A stretch of DNA of 64,000 nt from Purpureocillium takamizusanense (taxonomy: Eukaryota; Ascomycota; Sordariomycetes; Hypocreales; Ophiocordycipitaceae): the NCBI RefSeq assembly GCF_022605165.1, contig NC_063069.1, positions 5,748,700 through 5,812,699 of the forward strand, written 5' to 3'. Below the pieces are notes generated by a model that searched no databases, had not been told where the DNA came from, and saw only the letters and a program-made list of their open reading frames with translations. The stretch's first letter is position 1, and every line of letters begins with the position of its first letter. The translations under genes and the position numbers were made by a program. Of this stretch, positions 11,715-22,240 are shown piece by piece.

Positions 11715-13328
11715 CTACACTGCCTCGCTGTCCTCATCCTTGACAATACCAGATCGATAGGTCGTGTTTACTGTTGGTTGGGCTGCTTCCGATATCTGCA
11801 TCATGAATGTGTCCATATTTGCCGTTCTCTTCCTCTCCTGATCACGTATGGTCCACTTCTCACCAGACCTTAACGATCGCGACTGGTACGGGCCAGTTGA
11901 CATCCACTCAGACCACTTCCGGATCACAGCGACAGCTTCTGCAGATGGCACCTGAAACCACTCCAAGTGTTGCTCCATGCACGCGCTGCAGTAAATCCTG
12001 ACCCTCCGATGTGCCAAGTCTTCGTGGCACAGTTTCTCGACACGGTGAGCATGCTGGACCTTCGCAATGGCGCTAGAAGCGGTAGGATATAGGATCTGAG
12101 GATCTCGATTGCATTCGAACCTCCACTCCTCATGTCGTTCCTCAATCAAACGAGATGTGTACCCAATTTTGACGATGCCCGGATTTCCCGGAACATCAAA
12201 TGCATAGACGTAACCATCTTTGAGGTCTTTCGATTCCAACACTTTCTGCACTTTTTGCCTCACCCTGTCGTGCCTGGTATCCTCCGGCGCGTCGCCCTTA
12301 ACAATGATGTGGAAAGGCGATTCATCGTATTTATCCTCCCAACATCGGCTAGGATGGCATCCGAGGTTTGGAGAGGACGAATTTCCACTCCGTGAGACAG
12401 GACTGCTGGTACTGTTCTTACCTGAGCCTGTCGAAGGCCTCGGAGCCCTTGAAGAGTTTGTCACCGCTTGGGACTCAGACGATGGCTTTCCCCGTATCGC
12501 GATGATTGCTGACTTCCATCCTTCCACTCTGTCGAGTGGATTCTTCACGTGCCAGCGACAACGCATGTTGGTCTCGAGAACTTCGAGCCACTGCCCGAGA
12601 TCGAAGTCGTTCTGGTAGGTCTCCGGTCTCACAATCTCCTCAAGCGTGGCCCTGCATTTCTGCACCTTTTTGCCGCCGATTTTCTGCTTGCATCGCGCCT
12701 TCGAGCGCGAGGCTATGGCGGTGCAGGTAACTCTTTCTTGCCAGCTCCCCCAAAATTCAGCCGACTCCATATTCAGCAGATTCCTGATTTGTCTTTCGAT
12801 CGATGGAGGAGAGGTGGTATTTCCGACGGGGAATTTTTTTCTCCAGCTCTTGATTCGAAGATCTTTGAAATAATCGAAGTCGTGATTGCGGCAGTGCCAG
12901 AAGCTGGCCAGCTCACCCAGTCTCGCGTCCAGCTCCGGCGACGCCTGCGTGAGCTCGACCATGGACGCGAGTTGGGGCCCTAGCTGGGGTATTTTCGCCG
13001 ACTGCTCGGAATACCACCCACAAAGCCCTCCGCTCGTCCTCTCGGCGCCGCATATATCACCGTCGAGGCCCAATCGAGTCTTCAGGGCTGCGACGGCTCT
13101 CTCACTCTCCGTGTCTTTGGCCGACTGGGCGGGAGCAGCGGGCTTTGATGGGGCAGGCCGTGGCGTTGAGGGTGGAGTTGGGACAGCCAGGGAGACAGTG
13201 CTGGCACGGCTTGTGACATTGGCCGGGGTAGATTCGGTCGGACGTGGCGAAGTTGGAGGACTGGGGTACAGGACGGTCGATGCATTCAGCTTCCGGGGAG
13301 GCACCGGCCGACTCGTGCTGGCCGACAT
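11715..13328 (-). CDS. T5orf172 / GIY-YIG-type domain protein (537 aa)
   Basis: A single-exon gene. Residues 1-75 are Pro/Ser/Thr-rich and look disordered. The middle has Cys/His patterns (CGAERTSGGLCGWY; FWHCRNHDF). The C-terminal part near residue 370 reads GYVYAFDVPGNPGIVKIGYT, then HAHRVEKLCHEDL and EWFQV, which matches the T5orf172 (DUF1766, MUG113-like) domain, a GIY-YIG nuclease-related fold found in fungal proteins of unknown role. A Ser-rich linker precedes it at about residues 280-320. Nuclease activity is not demonstrated for most fungal members and is inference here. The frame continues past its TAG stop towards the kinase fragment. Codon use looks normal and no RIP damage is seen. 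Confidence 0.8.
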   Translation of the reverse strand: MSASTSRPVPPRKLNASTVLYPSPPTSPRPTESTPANVTSRASTVSLAVPTPPSTPRPAPSKPAAPAQSAKDTESERAVAALKTRLGLDGDICGAERTSGGLCGWYSEQSAKIPQLGPQLASMVELTQASPELDARLGELASFWHCRNHDFDYFKDLRIKSWRKKFPVGNTTSPPSIERQIRNLLNMESAEFWGSWQERVTCTAIASRSKARCKQKIGGKKVQKCRATLEEIVRPETYQNDFDLGQWLEVLETNMRCRWHVKNPLDRVEGWKSAIIAIRGKPSSESQAVTNSSRAPRPSTGSGKNSTSSPVSRSGNSSSPNLGCHPSRCWEDKYDESPFHIIVKGDAPEDTRHDRVRQKVQKVLESKDLKDGYVYAFDVPGNPGIVKIGYTSRLIEERHEEWRFECNRDPQILYPTASSAIAKVQHAHRVEKLCHEDLAHRRVRIYCSACMEQHLEWFQVPSAEAVAVIRKWSEWMSTGPYQSRSLRSGEKWTIRDQERKRTANMDTFMMQISEAAQPTVNTTYRSGIVKDEDSEAV

Positions 13329-13985
13329 CTCGCTCTGCCTTTCTTACGTTGTGTCAGCCGCGGCTTGGCCATATGGTTAGGGCCACCATCTCATACCGTG
13401 TCAGGCCGGACGTGGCAATGATCCGTGCTTTTTAGGTAGGGGTTTTAGGTACGGGGCGCGGTACTGTTTGCAAGCGGCTGTTGTTCAAGTCATCACGACT
13501 TGCGCCAAGGCGGGGCTAACTCGGCTGAACGTTGGGGCCAACGCAGACGAAGCTGGCTTGGCATGAGCTCTCCAGAATCACGTGACTACAAAGCCTTCGC
13601 ACCAGCCACATTTTAATCAGGAACGGAAACTGTCAGACAATTGTCTCCACAGGGATCACAGTTGGCATCGTGTGAATTGATGAGAATTATCTTTTTTTGG
13701 AACAAGAGCTCCATCGAAGGCTACACGGGAACCGTGCAGCTCTTATGCCTTGAGGAACGTAGTTCCGAGAGGTTTTATGCCCCACCCGCGGCCCTCTTTC
13801 CCCCCCTCGCTTTCCGCCTCTCCTGTTGGCCCGCTCCGCTCGCTTTCGTTGGTGCTCGCCCTCCCGCGCTAGCCCTCCGGGGGCTCCCCGCGCCTCCCGG
13901 TTCGCCAACCCTTGAAGTCAACCCCTCCATTTTTGCCTTTAGCCCCTCACATCTTCCTGCCCTGTCCATCACCGCCACCTCCCTC
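13329..13985. other. upstream region of the T5orf172 gene and 3' flank of the Helitron relic
   Basis: No gene supported. The 13790-13910 part is G+C-rich and lies just 3' of the Helitron remnant on the minus strand, where a Helitron 3' end would be expected. I could not place a CTRR terminus with confidence. A short dyad, GGAAC-GTA-GTTCC, occurs at about 13757-13769. Confidence 0.4.
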
Positions 13986-15785
13986 TCATCCGCCCGTCTC
14001 GCCCAGCCAGCTAGCCGCTTCTCTTACCGTCTTCGCGCTGAGCTCCTCGAGTCTTCCTTGCGCCGCGCTCATCTCCCCGGGGACTCTGTTTCCGATGAGG
14101 TCCCTCTCTCTCGCCCTCGACACGAGCATGATTCCGTCCAGCGTCGGGCACCGCGACAGCTGCACGTAAAGGCCGTCTGTTTCTTGCTGCCCGGTATGGT
14201 GTACGTGGCGAAGAACCCGTAGCACGAGTTCAGCCCGATCAGCTTCTCCTCCATTGGCGTCAGTCCCTTCAACTCTTCCGGGAACATGTGCTCACAACTA
14301 AGGCGTCTGTGGAGCTGTGCTGCCGGCGACAACACATCCCGGCCCAGGCATCGGACGCACTCCGCACACGCCGAGACAGGCATCCCTTGAGGGAAACAAT
14401 CGCTACAGCCGAATGGGGACGTGCCGTCCATAGGCACGCGGCTCCCTAGCCACTCGTCCCAACTCAGCTTCCACAGCTCTTGTTCGGCCCATTTCCGGTA
14501 ACATATCGCGCAGGTCCGTATCGATAGCGTGCTTTTGTCGTGGAACGCGTTGTAGAAGGCACGAACCGTCGATATCTTCGTCTCCAGCGAGATGGGGGTG
14601 CACCACTCCTGCTCGTCTGAAAGTCTCTTTCTCAAGGCGAACTCGTCATCGAGGGCCTTCAAGGCTTCCGCAAGATCGTTTGCTTGCTCCATCGCAGTTT
14701 CTCGGTTCTCGGAGGGCTGTTCGACTTCGCTTAGCCGACGACTCGTTCCAATCGGGTCTGCGAACCCGCTTCCGCTTATTCCTTGTTGTTATTGACGCCC
14801 GTGCCACACCTGCATCATCGTCAACTGATCGTTGGAGGCCGAGAGCTCTAACCCTTTGCTCTTGCAGTGGCTGCGGCGCCTGCGGATCCACTACCTCCAT
14901 ATGACTGCCAAAAGTATCGCCTCCTTCTCTTGCCCGAATGTTCTTCAGGACTGCCTTCTGCATTCCCCTAACCGGTCGTGTGCCCTGCACCTCCATTCGG
15001 CCGCTCTCGCCGCTCGGAGTCACACCTCCGCTGGAGCCTTTCGCCTTGATTATCGGCTGCCTGCTTCTAGTTATCGGAATTCGCGATATGGCGCCTCCCA
15101 CGGTCCCTCCTGCAACGCTACGAGACGTCCAACCCTCCTCGGGCAGCCTTTCGCTTGGCTGGATCGGCCGCATGCCATGCAGGTACTCTCCCCGTTGCCG
15201 CACCTCGGAGCTCGTTCGTGTCTTCGGCCTCCCATGTGGAGCCGGCCGGGGTTGTGGCCCCGCCCCCGTGCCTGGTGCCGGCTTCGTCGACTTGAACGGC
15301 AAACGCGTCTATACAAGTCTGAATCGCGACCAAACACCGCCTGGCGCCGGCGGTGGCAATCGCGCTCTGCCATAGGCTGTTGCCACGGCCCCTGTCTTCT
15401 CCTGAAAGGCTTTGTTCCACTGCGCCACCCCATATGCTTGTTTCAATGCCGCCGTTTCGTCTTGGAAAGAAATCCCCTGCGCTGCAGCCTTCGGTTCGAT
15501 GCGTCGAAACGTGTTCGAAGCACGGGTTGACCCAGGCTCACCCGCTGTTGCGCTCGACAATGCCGAGCCGGCCTCAGCCCCTGACCGGGGCAGCTGAAGG
15601 CCACTGCCTCCCTCCGCTCCGTTTGCCGCCCCCGCAGCCCTGTGGAAGGCACATTTCACGGCCTCTGTTTCGTCATGAAACGATATCGTTTGCAATTGCA
15701 GGCTACCTACCACTGGCCCGTTCGGTCTGACGCGTCGGAACGGACCTGCCTCCTTCGGCAGCAATGGCCTGCTGGAATCATCCAT
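13986..15785 (-). pseudogene. internally deleted Helitron: N-terminal DUF6570 part joined to helicase C-terminus
   Basis: Reading on the minus strand from MDDSSRPLLPK (15785), the first ~380 codons are low complexity with three copies of an SF(H/Q)DETxA(V/L)KxAY-like motif and a TAG at 15309. A frame change near 14690 leads into ALDDEFALRKRLSDEQEW, Cys pairs (CAICYRKW, CSDC, CAECVRCLG) and ELKGLTPMEEKLIGLNS, the DUF6570 region at the start of fungal Helitron helicases. Right after CYGFFATYTIPG the sequence jumps, in another frame, to LYVQLSRCPTLDGIML and ERDLIGNRVP, which is the extreme C-terminus of the same protein family. The Rep-like and PIF1 motor domains are missing. This is a nonautonomous deletion derivative. 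Confidence 0.8.
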
Positions 15786-16290
15786 GGTCGAGGTATGCCG
15801 CTTACTCCCCGAAGCTTCCTGGCTGCTCAAGAACATGGACAGGAGGCGTCCACAATCAGCGCCGTCCCAACCACATGCCTTTATCTACACTTCCCCGCAT
15901 ACCCTTGAGCGTGGCTGACCCGACATCCACTGGCACTCCAGCAAACCCCGGATCATCTACCATTGAAGATATGTCTCGGTGCCGACCGGTCACATGGCAA
16001 AAGCAACGTTCGCCTTGGACCTTCTTCCATTACGAGACGGCAATTGCCATTGGCAGCGTCGGTCGCCTCTCAACCAAAGCCAAAGACAAGACACCCATGC
16101 TGCATGCAACTCCCTGGTGAGACACTTCCCCAAATCCTCCACCGCCCTTTTATCGACCTGAGCAAACGCTCTCGCCACTGCGCTCTCGCCTTCTAGCTCT
16201 TCGCTTCCCGCTGTACCGCCTACCCTTAAAGACGTTGACCACCAGCCGCATCATGCCTTCCAACAGAGTCACCGCGCGCCGTTTCATACA

Positions 16291-16671
16291 ATGGCTGCCA
16301 CTTACCATGATCAGAACACGGCCGTCCTCGGACGGAAACTCTTGGAAAGCCAGAAGTATGTCGGAGGAGACATGTTCATGATGGCCTTTGTTCAGCCTGC
16401 CGCTGTCCCAAACAGATTCGCCTACCCAGACGACCATCACGTGAAGGGACTCAACGCCGAAACCCTCGCCAAGATCCAACTTCCGGGCCCCCCGTGGCTG
16501 TCCGCGCCAGAGTACGCCCCTTTCCTACGAGACGCTGAACCCCTCTCGCCGTACATCTTCTTCAGCCCCAACATCTCCTTGTACAATCAGCAGATAAACG
16601 CGTCCGAGTGGGCAAACCAGTGGTTTTTCATGACCGGCCGTGTTCACTCGTACCACGGGCCTTTGTCGTGA
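16291..16671 (+). CDS. hypothetical protein (126 aa)
   Basis: An ATG-initiated frame with balanced composition (MAATYHDQNTAVLGRK ... GRVHSYHGPLS), no recognised domain, no signal peptide. It ends 30 bases from the stop of the MYND gene, so the two would be tail to tail. It could be real or a chance frame in G+C-moderate DNA. I cannot assign a function. Confidence 0.35.
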   Translation: MAATYHDQNTAVLGRKLLESQKYVGGDMFMMAFVQPAAVPNRFAYPDDHHVKGLNAETLAKIQLPGPPWLSAPEYAPFLRDAEPLSPYIFFSPNISLYNQQINASEWANQWFFMTGRVHSYHGPLS

Positions 16672-16700
16672 CGGGCAATCTGCTACATTCCGCTGCCCGA

Positions 16701-17249
16701 CTATGGCGTATACCGCTTGCAAACCGTTTTGTGAATCTTCCAATCCGCCCTCTGGTGCTCCCTGTTACAATAGGCCACTGTTAAACATCCTCCACACTTC
16801 TTCACCCCCGTCACCTTCCCACAAACTTTACAAAATAGACCCTCCCTACAGAGACCCGCGCCATTGTTGGCATCTCGCCTGATCTCTCCCATGATATCCC
16901 CCAATTCTTGTCGGATCGCCATCTCGCACGCTCCCTGCTCACACACCGCACAGACGTAAACCCCAATGGCCGGGTCGCTCACTCTATGCAGCCAGGACAT
17001 TGTGTGTTGCAGAACATCTGTTGCTCTGGATCCACAACTTTCGCACGATGCGCCCGATGCATCTCGGCAAGCCTGAACCCGTGCCTTCACGATGGGCGCC
17101 ACTGTAGCCACAATCCAATCATCGTATGCACTTCCGCCTCCGCTCAATTGGCTTTGACGAACAAGGTCCTGCGGAATGTCGTGCATAAAGCGTAATGTTT
17201 TCTCGCCGCCATTGCAGTAGAATTCGAAACGTATGGGCATAACCGACAT
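16701..17249 (-). CDS. MYND-type zinc-finger protein (182 aa)
   Basis: A single-exon gene. The C-terminal 40 residues form a MYND finger: CKVCGK, then CGGCLTVAYCNREHQ, then WKIHKTVCKR, with the C-x2-C, C-x2-C, C-x3-H and H-x3-C ligands all present. The first 110 residues hold two further Cys pairs (CESCGS, CAVCEQ) in an otherwise unrecognised region. MYND fingers bind proteins and often sit in transcriptional regulators; the role here is unknown. The gene lies between two Helitron remnants that share its orientation, so capture or carriage by a Helitron is possible. The reading frame is intact and shows no RIP. Confidence 0.8.
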   Translation of the reverse strand: MSVMPIRFEFYCNGGEKTLRFMHDIPQDLVRQSQLSGGGSAYDDWIVATVAPIVKARVQACRDASGASCESCGSRATDVLQHTMSWLHRVSDPAIGVYVCAVCEQGACEMAIRQELGDIMGEIRRDANNGAGLCREGLFCKVCGKVTGVKKCGGCLTVAYCNREHQRADWKIHKTVCKRYTP

Positions 17250-17891
17250 GGCTCGGCAGATAAGGTCAATGGCCCATTAGATAGAACATGCGTGTTGGCC
17301 CTGGACGCCCATCTGGCACCTCCCCCACGCTTTATCAATCTTCGTTCTCGTGCCGTGACTGTATTTGCTTTTCCTCCAACACGTAGCATCACCCCATTTG
17401 CCCAACGGGCGACAGAGAATCCGGGATTCCCCAGCCTGACCTGCACACAATGCCCCACACTGCATGCAGGGTCCTCCAAGCCCACTACTTACCGTTTCAC
17501 TGCCTAAATATCCTCCTCCAACCCTCCAACATTTATCTCGAGCTTGCAAATGCCTTCTTCGTTCCTCAAGGCTTTGTGCGCAACCCGCGACCGGGTTGCC
17601 TTCCCCTGTCTACGTGACCGCCTTTTCCCCCCCTGCGGGAACCCTTCCGTTTGGTTTGCCTCTCTCTTCGCCCTTTTCGGCATCTCTCTTCGCCTTTTTT
17701 GGCCTCTGTCTCAAGTCGTTCCGTTCCTGGTTCCTTCTCGTTCATCGGGCCTTCCCTTAGCCGTAGGACGTTGTTTTGCTTTTGGACACCTGCCGCTCCC
17801 CCGCTCCCCCGCTCCCCTGTCCTTCCCCGCGCGTACGTACGCAGAAAAATAGAGGAAGCACCCCTCCTGGTGATGTGATGTGATTGGTCAG
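17250..17891. other. upstream of MYND gene and 3' flank of the Helitron helicase pseudogene
   Basis: No gene supported. Pyrimidine-rich on the plus strand. On the minus strand this is where the 3' terminus of the Helitron should lie; I could not identify it reliably. Confidence 0.4.
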
Positions 17892-20668
17892 TTACGTTGC
17901 CCGTCCAGCGCCGGCCCTGGCCCTAACTGCTTCTCGTTTCTCTTCAGCTTCATTACCACTCCACCACTCATCGCCAAGCCACTCGATCGCCTCCCCCATC
18001 GTCCTGTCGCTCAGCTCCTCCAGCCTTGCCTGGGCGGACCGCATCTCTTCCGGCACCCGGTTGCCGACGAGGTCCCTTTCCCGCACCTTGGATACTAGCA
18101 TGATGCCGTCTAGCGTTCGGCAGCGCGATAGCTGCACGTATAAGCTGTACGGGTCGCACTGCGTAGGCACCACTCTGCCGCCGATGGTGGTCGTCCGCGT
18201 GCCTCGCAGCTCTAGCGCCACCCGATCGAGCGACCTGCCCTGCACCTTGTAGTCGGTGCATGCGAACGCCGCCGTGTATGGTAGCCCTTTCTGGCTGACG
18301 TCGTGTTGTTGCTACGGCCGCTTTCGCTGGCGCTGGATCTTTACGCTTATCGGAGTTAGTAGTACCGTTCCGGGTGGTATCCCGACGAAGTGGAGATCCC
18401 TTGTCGTCTCGGACGCTAAGACTAGTCCCGCCGGCGGCCCGAAGTGGATCGCTGTGTCGGCCGAAACCCGGTATCCCGGGAACGCCTTATCGATAATGAC
18501 CTCTGCCGCCGTGTATCTACCGCCGTTCGTAACTTTGAGGCCCTGGTACGTATTTCGATTTACGATAACTGGCATCCTTGGCACGAATATGAAGACCGCC
18601 GGCACGGGGATGGCGCTATCGTCTCCTTGGTTAAGGACTATGATGGCCTCCTCTTCTGTCGGGACGCCGTTCTTCTACTTGTGCTCCGAGATGAAGACGC
18701 GCATTATCGACCGCTGTTGCATCTGGAAGGCTAAGCTTGCCTCTATGTTGAGGTTCTAGCGGTTCCTGTTGAGCGGCGTCACTACGGTGATGCCCGTTTC
18801 CTATGGGATCTGTCTACCTTGCTGATAGTATCTTGAGTTGAGTAGCTCTAAGTCGGATTGGTCTTGATCGCTACGCCGGATCCGCGTTAGTAGCCTCTGT
18901 AGCTCCGGGTCTCCCGCGGCGCGTATCTGCTCGTCTAGTATGACGACCGACGTGAACGTATTCTATAGCGCGTGTGCCTTGTCGTGCTGGTGTCGTTGCT
19001 CGGCCTTGAATGAGTTGTCTACGTCCTACGAAATGGCCGCGCTGGGTAGTAGGATCGATCGCTCCTGTATAGGTCGGAATTGGTGGAAGTTACCGTAGAA
19101 GACGACGACTGGTATGCCGCCGAAGTCTTGCTGCGAGCCGCGGAGCCGGTAAAGCTGCTCGTTGACTGTATATAGCGTCCGCGTACTGAGTATGCTTATT
19201 TCGTCGATGACGAGTATATCCTTTTCCTGCTAGTCTATCCGTGACTGGCTATGGACGAACCGCTTTGCCTGTTTCGGTAGCTGCACCCTATCGACGTCCT
19301 TGACGGCGCTGGCGCCTCCCATCGCGTCATTTGAGAATCCGCACGCAGAGTGTATGGTGATGCCGCTGATCCTCGCCGCGGCGGCTCCGGACGTCGCTGT
19401 GATGAGTATGCGGTTCGACATGCCTCTCGCGGCGAATAGGCCCACGAGCGCTTCGATGACGCGCGACTTTCCCGTCCCGCCTTCGCCCCCGATGAACTGG
19501 CACAGCTGCCCGCCGTCAGCCCTGTCGCTCCCCCCCACGCGATCTAGTTGCCGGCAGATGACCAGGAGGGCTATCGACTGCCTTTTGTTCAACGTCGATT
19601 GCTTGGCCCACTCTCTCCCCGCAGCGAGAAATGAACGCGACAAGCCGATCTGTACCTCCATTCCCGCGCCCCGGGCCTCATGCCGCTCCGGCGCCTCGGT
19701 CGCCGCTACCTCGATGCTGTCCTCTCCGAAACCACTCATCACGGCGCGCAGAGCAGCACTGTGGTCCGCGCCCGCGACAGAGAGTCGGCCTTGTATGCCT
19801 TGAATCATCCTCTCCCTCTCCTTCGATGCGCTCATCTGCTGCGATTTGATGCCTCTGACTTGGTCCTGCGCCGGCAAAGGCGCCCCCGTGAACGCCTCGC
19901 CCGGCAAGTTTATTCTTCGAACACTTGTCGCCCGCATTGCAGCTGCTTCAAGCTCTGTCGACGACCCGAGAGCCGAGTGCTGGAATCGTCCAAGCTGCTG
20001 CAACATCCTCCTCAGCTCTGTCGAACCGGCGGTCACCTGGCTTGGGCCCAGGGCGGTTCGTATGACGTCCATGAGTCGCGTCGCGTCTCCAACTTTGCCG
20101 GCCTCGTACGCTTCCCCGGTTGTCTCGGCCCCGTCGCCTTCGTCAAAGTGCGCCGCCGTTGCATAATCGTCTGCGCATGATGCTGCCCATTGTTTGGCGT
20201 CGCGTTTAGCGTCCTCGGCAGATCGCCGAAGCAGCTGCACGTTTGCAACGAGGCGCCATATACGCGGGGAGAGGGCGCTCTGCGCCCGCGTCCAGATGTC
20301 GTTGATGTCGCCGCTTTCTTCATGAAGGAAAGACTCCCACGGCACGAACAGCGCGAGATGCTGCACAGCCGCCCTTTACGTGAGAACAACAATAAGCCCT
20401 GGCCGACCAGAAAAACTCGCCGGGCTACGTACCTTCGGTGGCATGCCTCGCCCTCCTCCGAGTTGTTGAATTCCTTGCTCAGGTAGCCGTCCAGACAGAC
20501 AGTCGCCTGCTTGCCAGGCCGCCTCAGCACCTGAACCCAGTCTTTACCCGTCGGCCACGACTCCTCGAGGGGTATCTCTCCCCACGCTGCCGCAGGCTCC
20601 CAGCCGCTGACACTCCGCCGTTTCAGCCGCACGATCGAGACATAATCGTACAAGCAAAGGCCTGCCAA
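17892..20668 (-). pseudogene. Helitron PIF1-type helicase, C-terminal two thirds, seven in-frame TAG codons
   Basis: The minus strand starts in GLCLYDYVSIVRLKR, with GKDWVQVLRRPGKQA following, as in fungal Helitron proteins. A 59-base intron (20432-20374, GTACGT...AAAG) restores the frame to AAVQHLALFVPWES. Walker A is GGEGGTGKS. After 19232 the frame stays open to 17892 except for TAG codons at 19230, 19026, 18963, 18801, 18756, 18675 and 18312 (lowest base given). Each sits where this family has or would fit Trp, for example NRNR*NLN and IP*ETG. Walker B reads LVIDEISIL. The family's C-terminal helicase motif, LYVQLSRCRTLDGIML, is intact. The N-terminal DUF6570 and Rep parts are missing because a MULE relic abuts at about 20680. 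Without the Trp-to-stop changes the protein would be complete over about 830 codons. Confidence 0.9.
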
Positions 20669-20689
20669 AATAAAGAAACTAGTATATTA

Positions 20690-22240
20690 AGCGAGATTAC
20701 CGTCGCCTTAGAGTCGCTTTCTTTACCCTTCTACTAGCCGCAATACCTTATAAGACACCCAGCCATATACCGCGCTATAGAGCTACCTAGATAACCCAAG
20801 CGGCTTCTATGCTTACTCAATGCCTTAGTTAGCCCGAAGATCGGCGAGTTACTTATTAACTACAAGCTTAATCTTATACTACGATATAAAAAGGTCGGCT
20901 TAAAAGTTCTTTAGATACTTCTTCACTAAAGCATAGATGCCTTCGATACAAGACGTAACCCTATAGCCGAAATAAAGGTATTAGTCAACCTAAGCGCTAA
21001 CAAGCTTCTCCTTATAAATATCAAGCCAGGTCTCTTTAATATAACTAACCTCCTTAACGTACTCTGGCACCTATCGTCGTTCGAGCTCCTCGAGATGTTA
21101 GTTATATATAGCCTCGTCAATAGCATTAATGATTGAGAACTAGGAGGCATAGAAGTCAGCCCATTACTCGCGACCCTTAGCGGCATCTTCATATTTGAGG
21201 AATGCTAGCCTATAGTAAGTCTGCACCGCTATATTAGCGTGCCAGCGACATAATAGTAACGCTAACGTAGGGAAACAACGAGTTATTGCATTAATGCAAG
21301 CGAGGCATCGATCCGTAAGGACAATAGACGGATAAGAGGCACCCGACAGGTCATATAAAGAGCGCAATCGGTCCAACGCCTAGACATAGTCTTCCTCAGT
21401 CTCGTTACTAAGGAATGCAAATGCAATATAGAAAGTCCGGCCGCATAAGTCAACTACGACTATATCAAGTAGCGGCATCCTATATTTATTCGTCTTATAT
21501 ATATAGTCCAATATAAGGACCTCGGGATATAACTTAAGGTATGCTAGCGACTCCAGGTGAGCAAATAAGACCGAGGTAACCCAATTATCCTAATCTAACT
21601 ATATGCGGTTCTAGAACCCCTTACTATCAAGCTCGTTAGCAAGAGCCTATATTAAGCTTTAACCCCGATAAAGGTCACGCTTAACCTTCGCGATACAGTT
21701 ATATATATCTTACCGTATCGCCGACCGAGTAGTTAAAGAGTTCTAGCGTAAGTATGATATGATATCCCTCGGCGCTATGCTAGCGTTAGTAAGACCGCCG
21801 ATGATAGCCTCGTCGGCTAACGAGAGGGCACGAAGCGTTGGATATATAGAGATATTGAGACTTGGTTTATGGTTGTATATCGAGAACTAACCGCCTAGGC
21901 GATGCTTAATAAACTAGCGAGTTATATCGAGGCTTTCCTTTACAGTAATAGAGAACTAGCATCCGTTTGCTCGCGAGCTAGTCTATCGCTGCCGGTTCTA
22001 CTGCGGCTTATTGTCTTTACTCGTATGCGCCCCAGGCCGGCCTGCACGATCACACACATACGTAACGGTACGTTTTCCGGAAGCTTCTCTTATAGACCTG
22101 CCTATCGTAAAGGCATAGCCCCGAGGCGCTACCCATACGTTAATTAACGCCAGCAACGCCTCTCGCGAGTCGAATTGCCCCTCAGGCGGTAAGCAGTCGT
22201 CTGCGAATCGCCTAGCATCGTTTAGTGGCTCTATCTCGCT
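20690..22240 (-). pseudogene. MULE-superfamily transposase, RIP-damaged
   Basis: One minus-strand frame can be followed from LPPEGQFDSREALLALIN (about 22190) through FSIYNHKPS (His of the N-terminal zinc motif), PRDIISYLR, DNWVTSVLFAHLESL, LYPEVLILDYIYKTNKY (first catalytic Asp), DIVVVDLCGRTFYIAFAFL, PSIVLTDRCLACINAI (second Asp), LLCRWHAN, YIKETWLDIYKEKL, TSCIEGIYALVKKYL and a C-terminal GWVSYKVLRLVEG. This is the order of fungal MULE (Mutator-like) transposases. The frame has more than a dozen stops; they replace Trp (TAG) and Gln (TAA or TAG), as RIP would cause on both strands. The C-terminus is cut at about 20690 against the Helitron. No terminal inverted repeat was found. Confidence 0.85.

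Noticed and set aside
13641..14222. 193-codon plus-strand ORF
   Set aside because: Antisense to the Helitron derivative C-terminus and its G+C-rich flank; composition is that of a shadow frame.
17892..20668. TAG reassigned to Trp in this genome
   Set aside because: Other genes here end in TAG and use TGG for Trp, for example the T5orf172 gene; the TAG codons are confined to a RIP tract.
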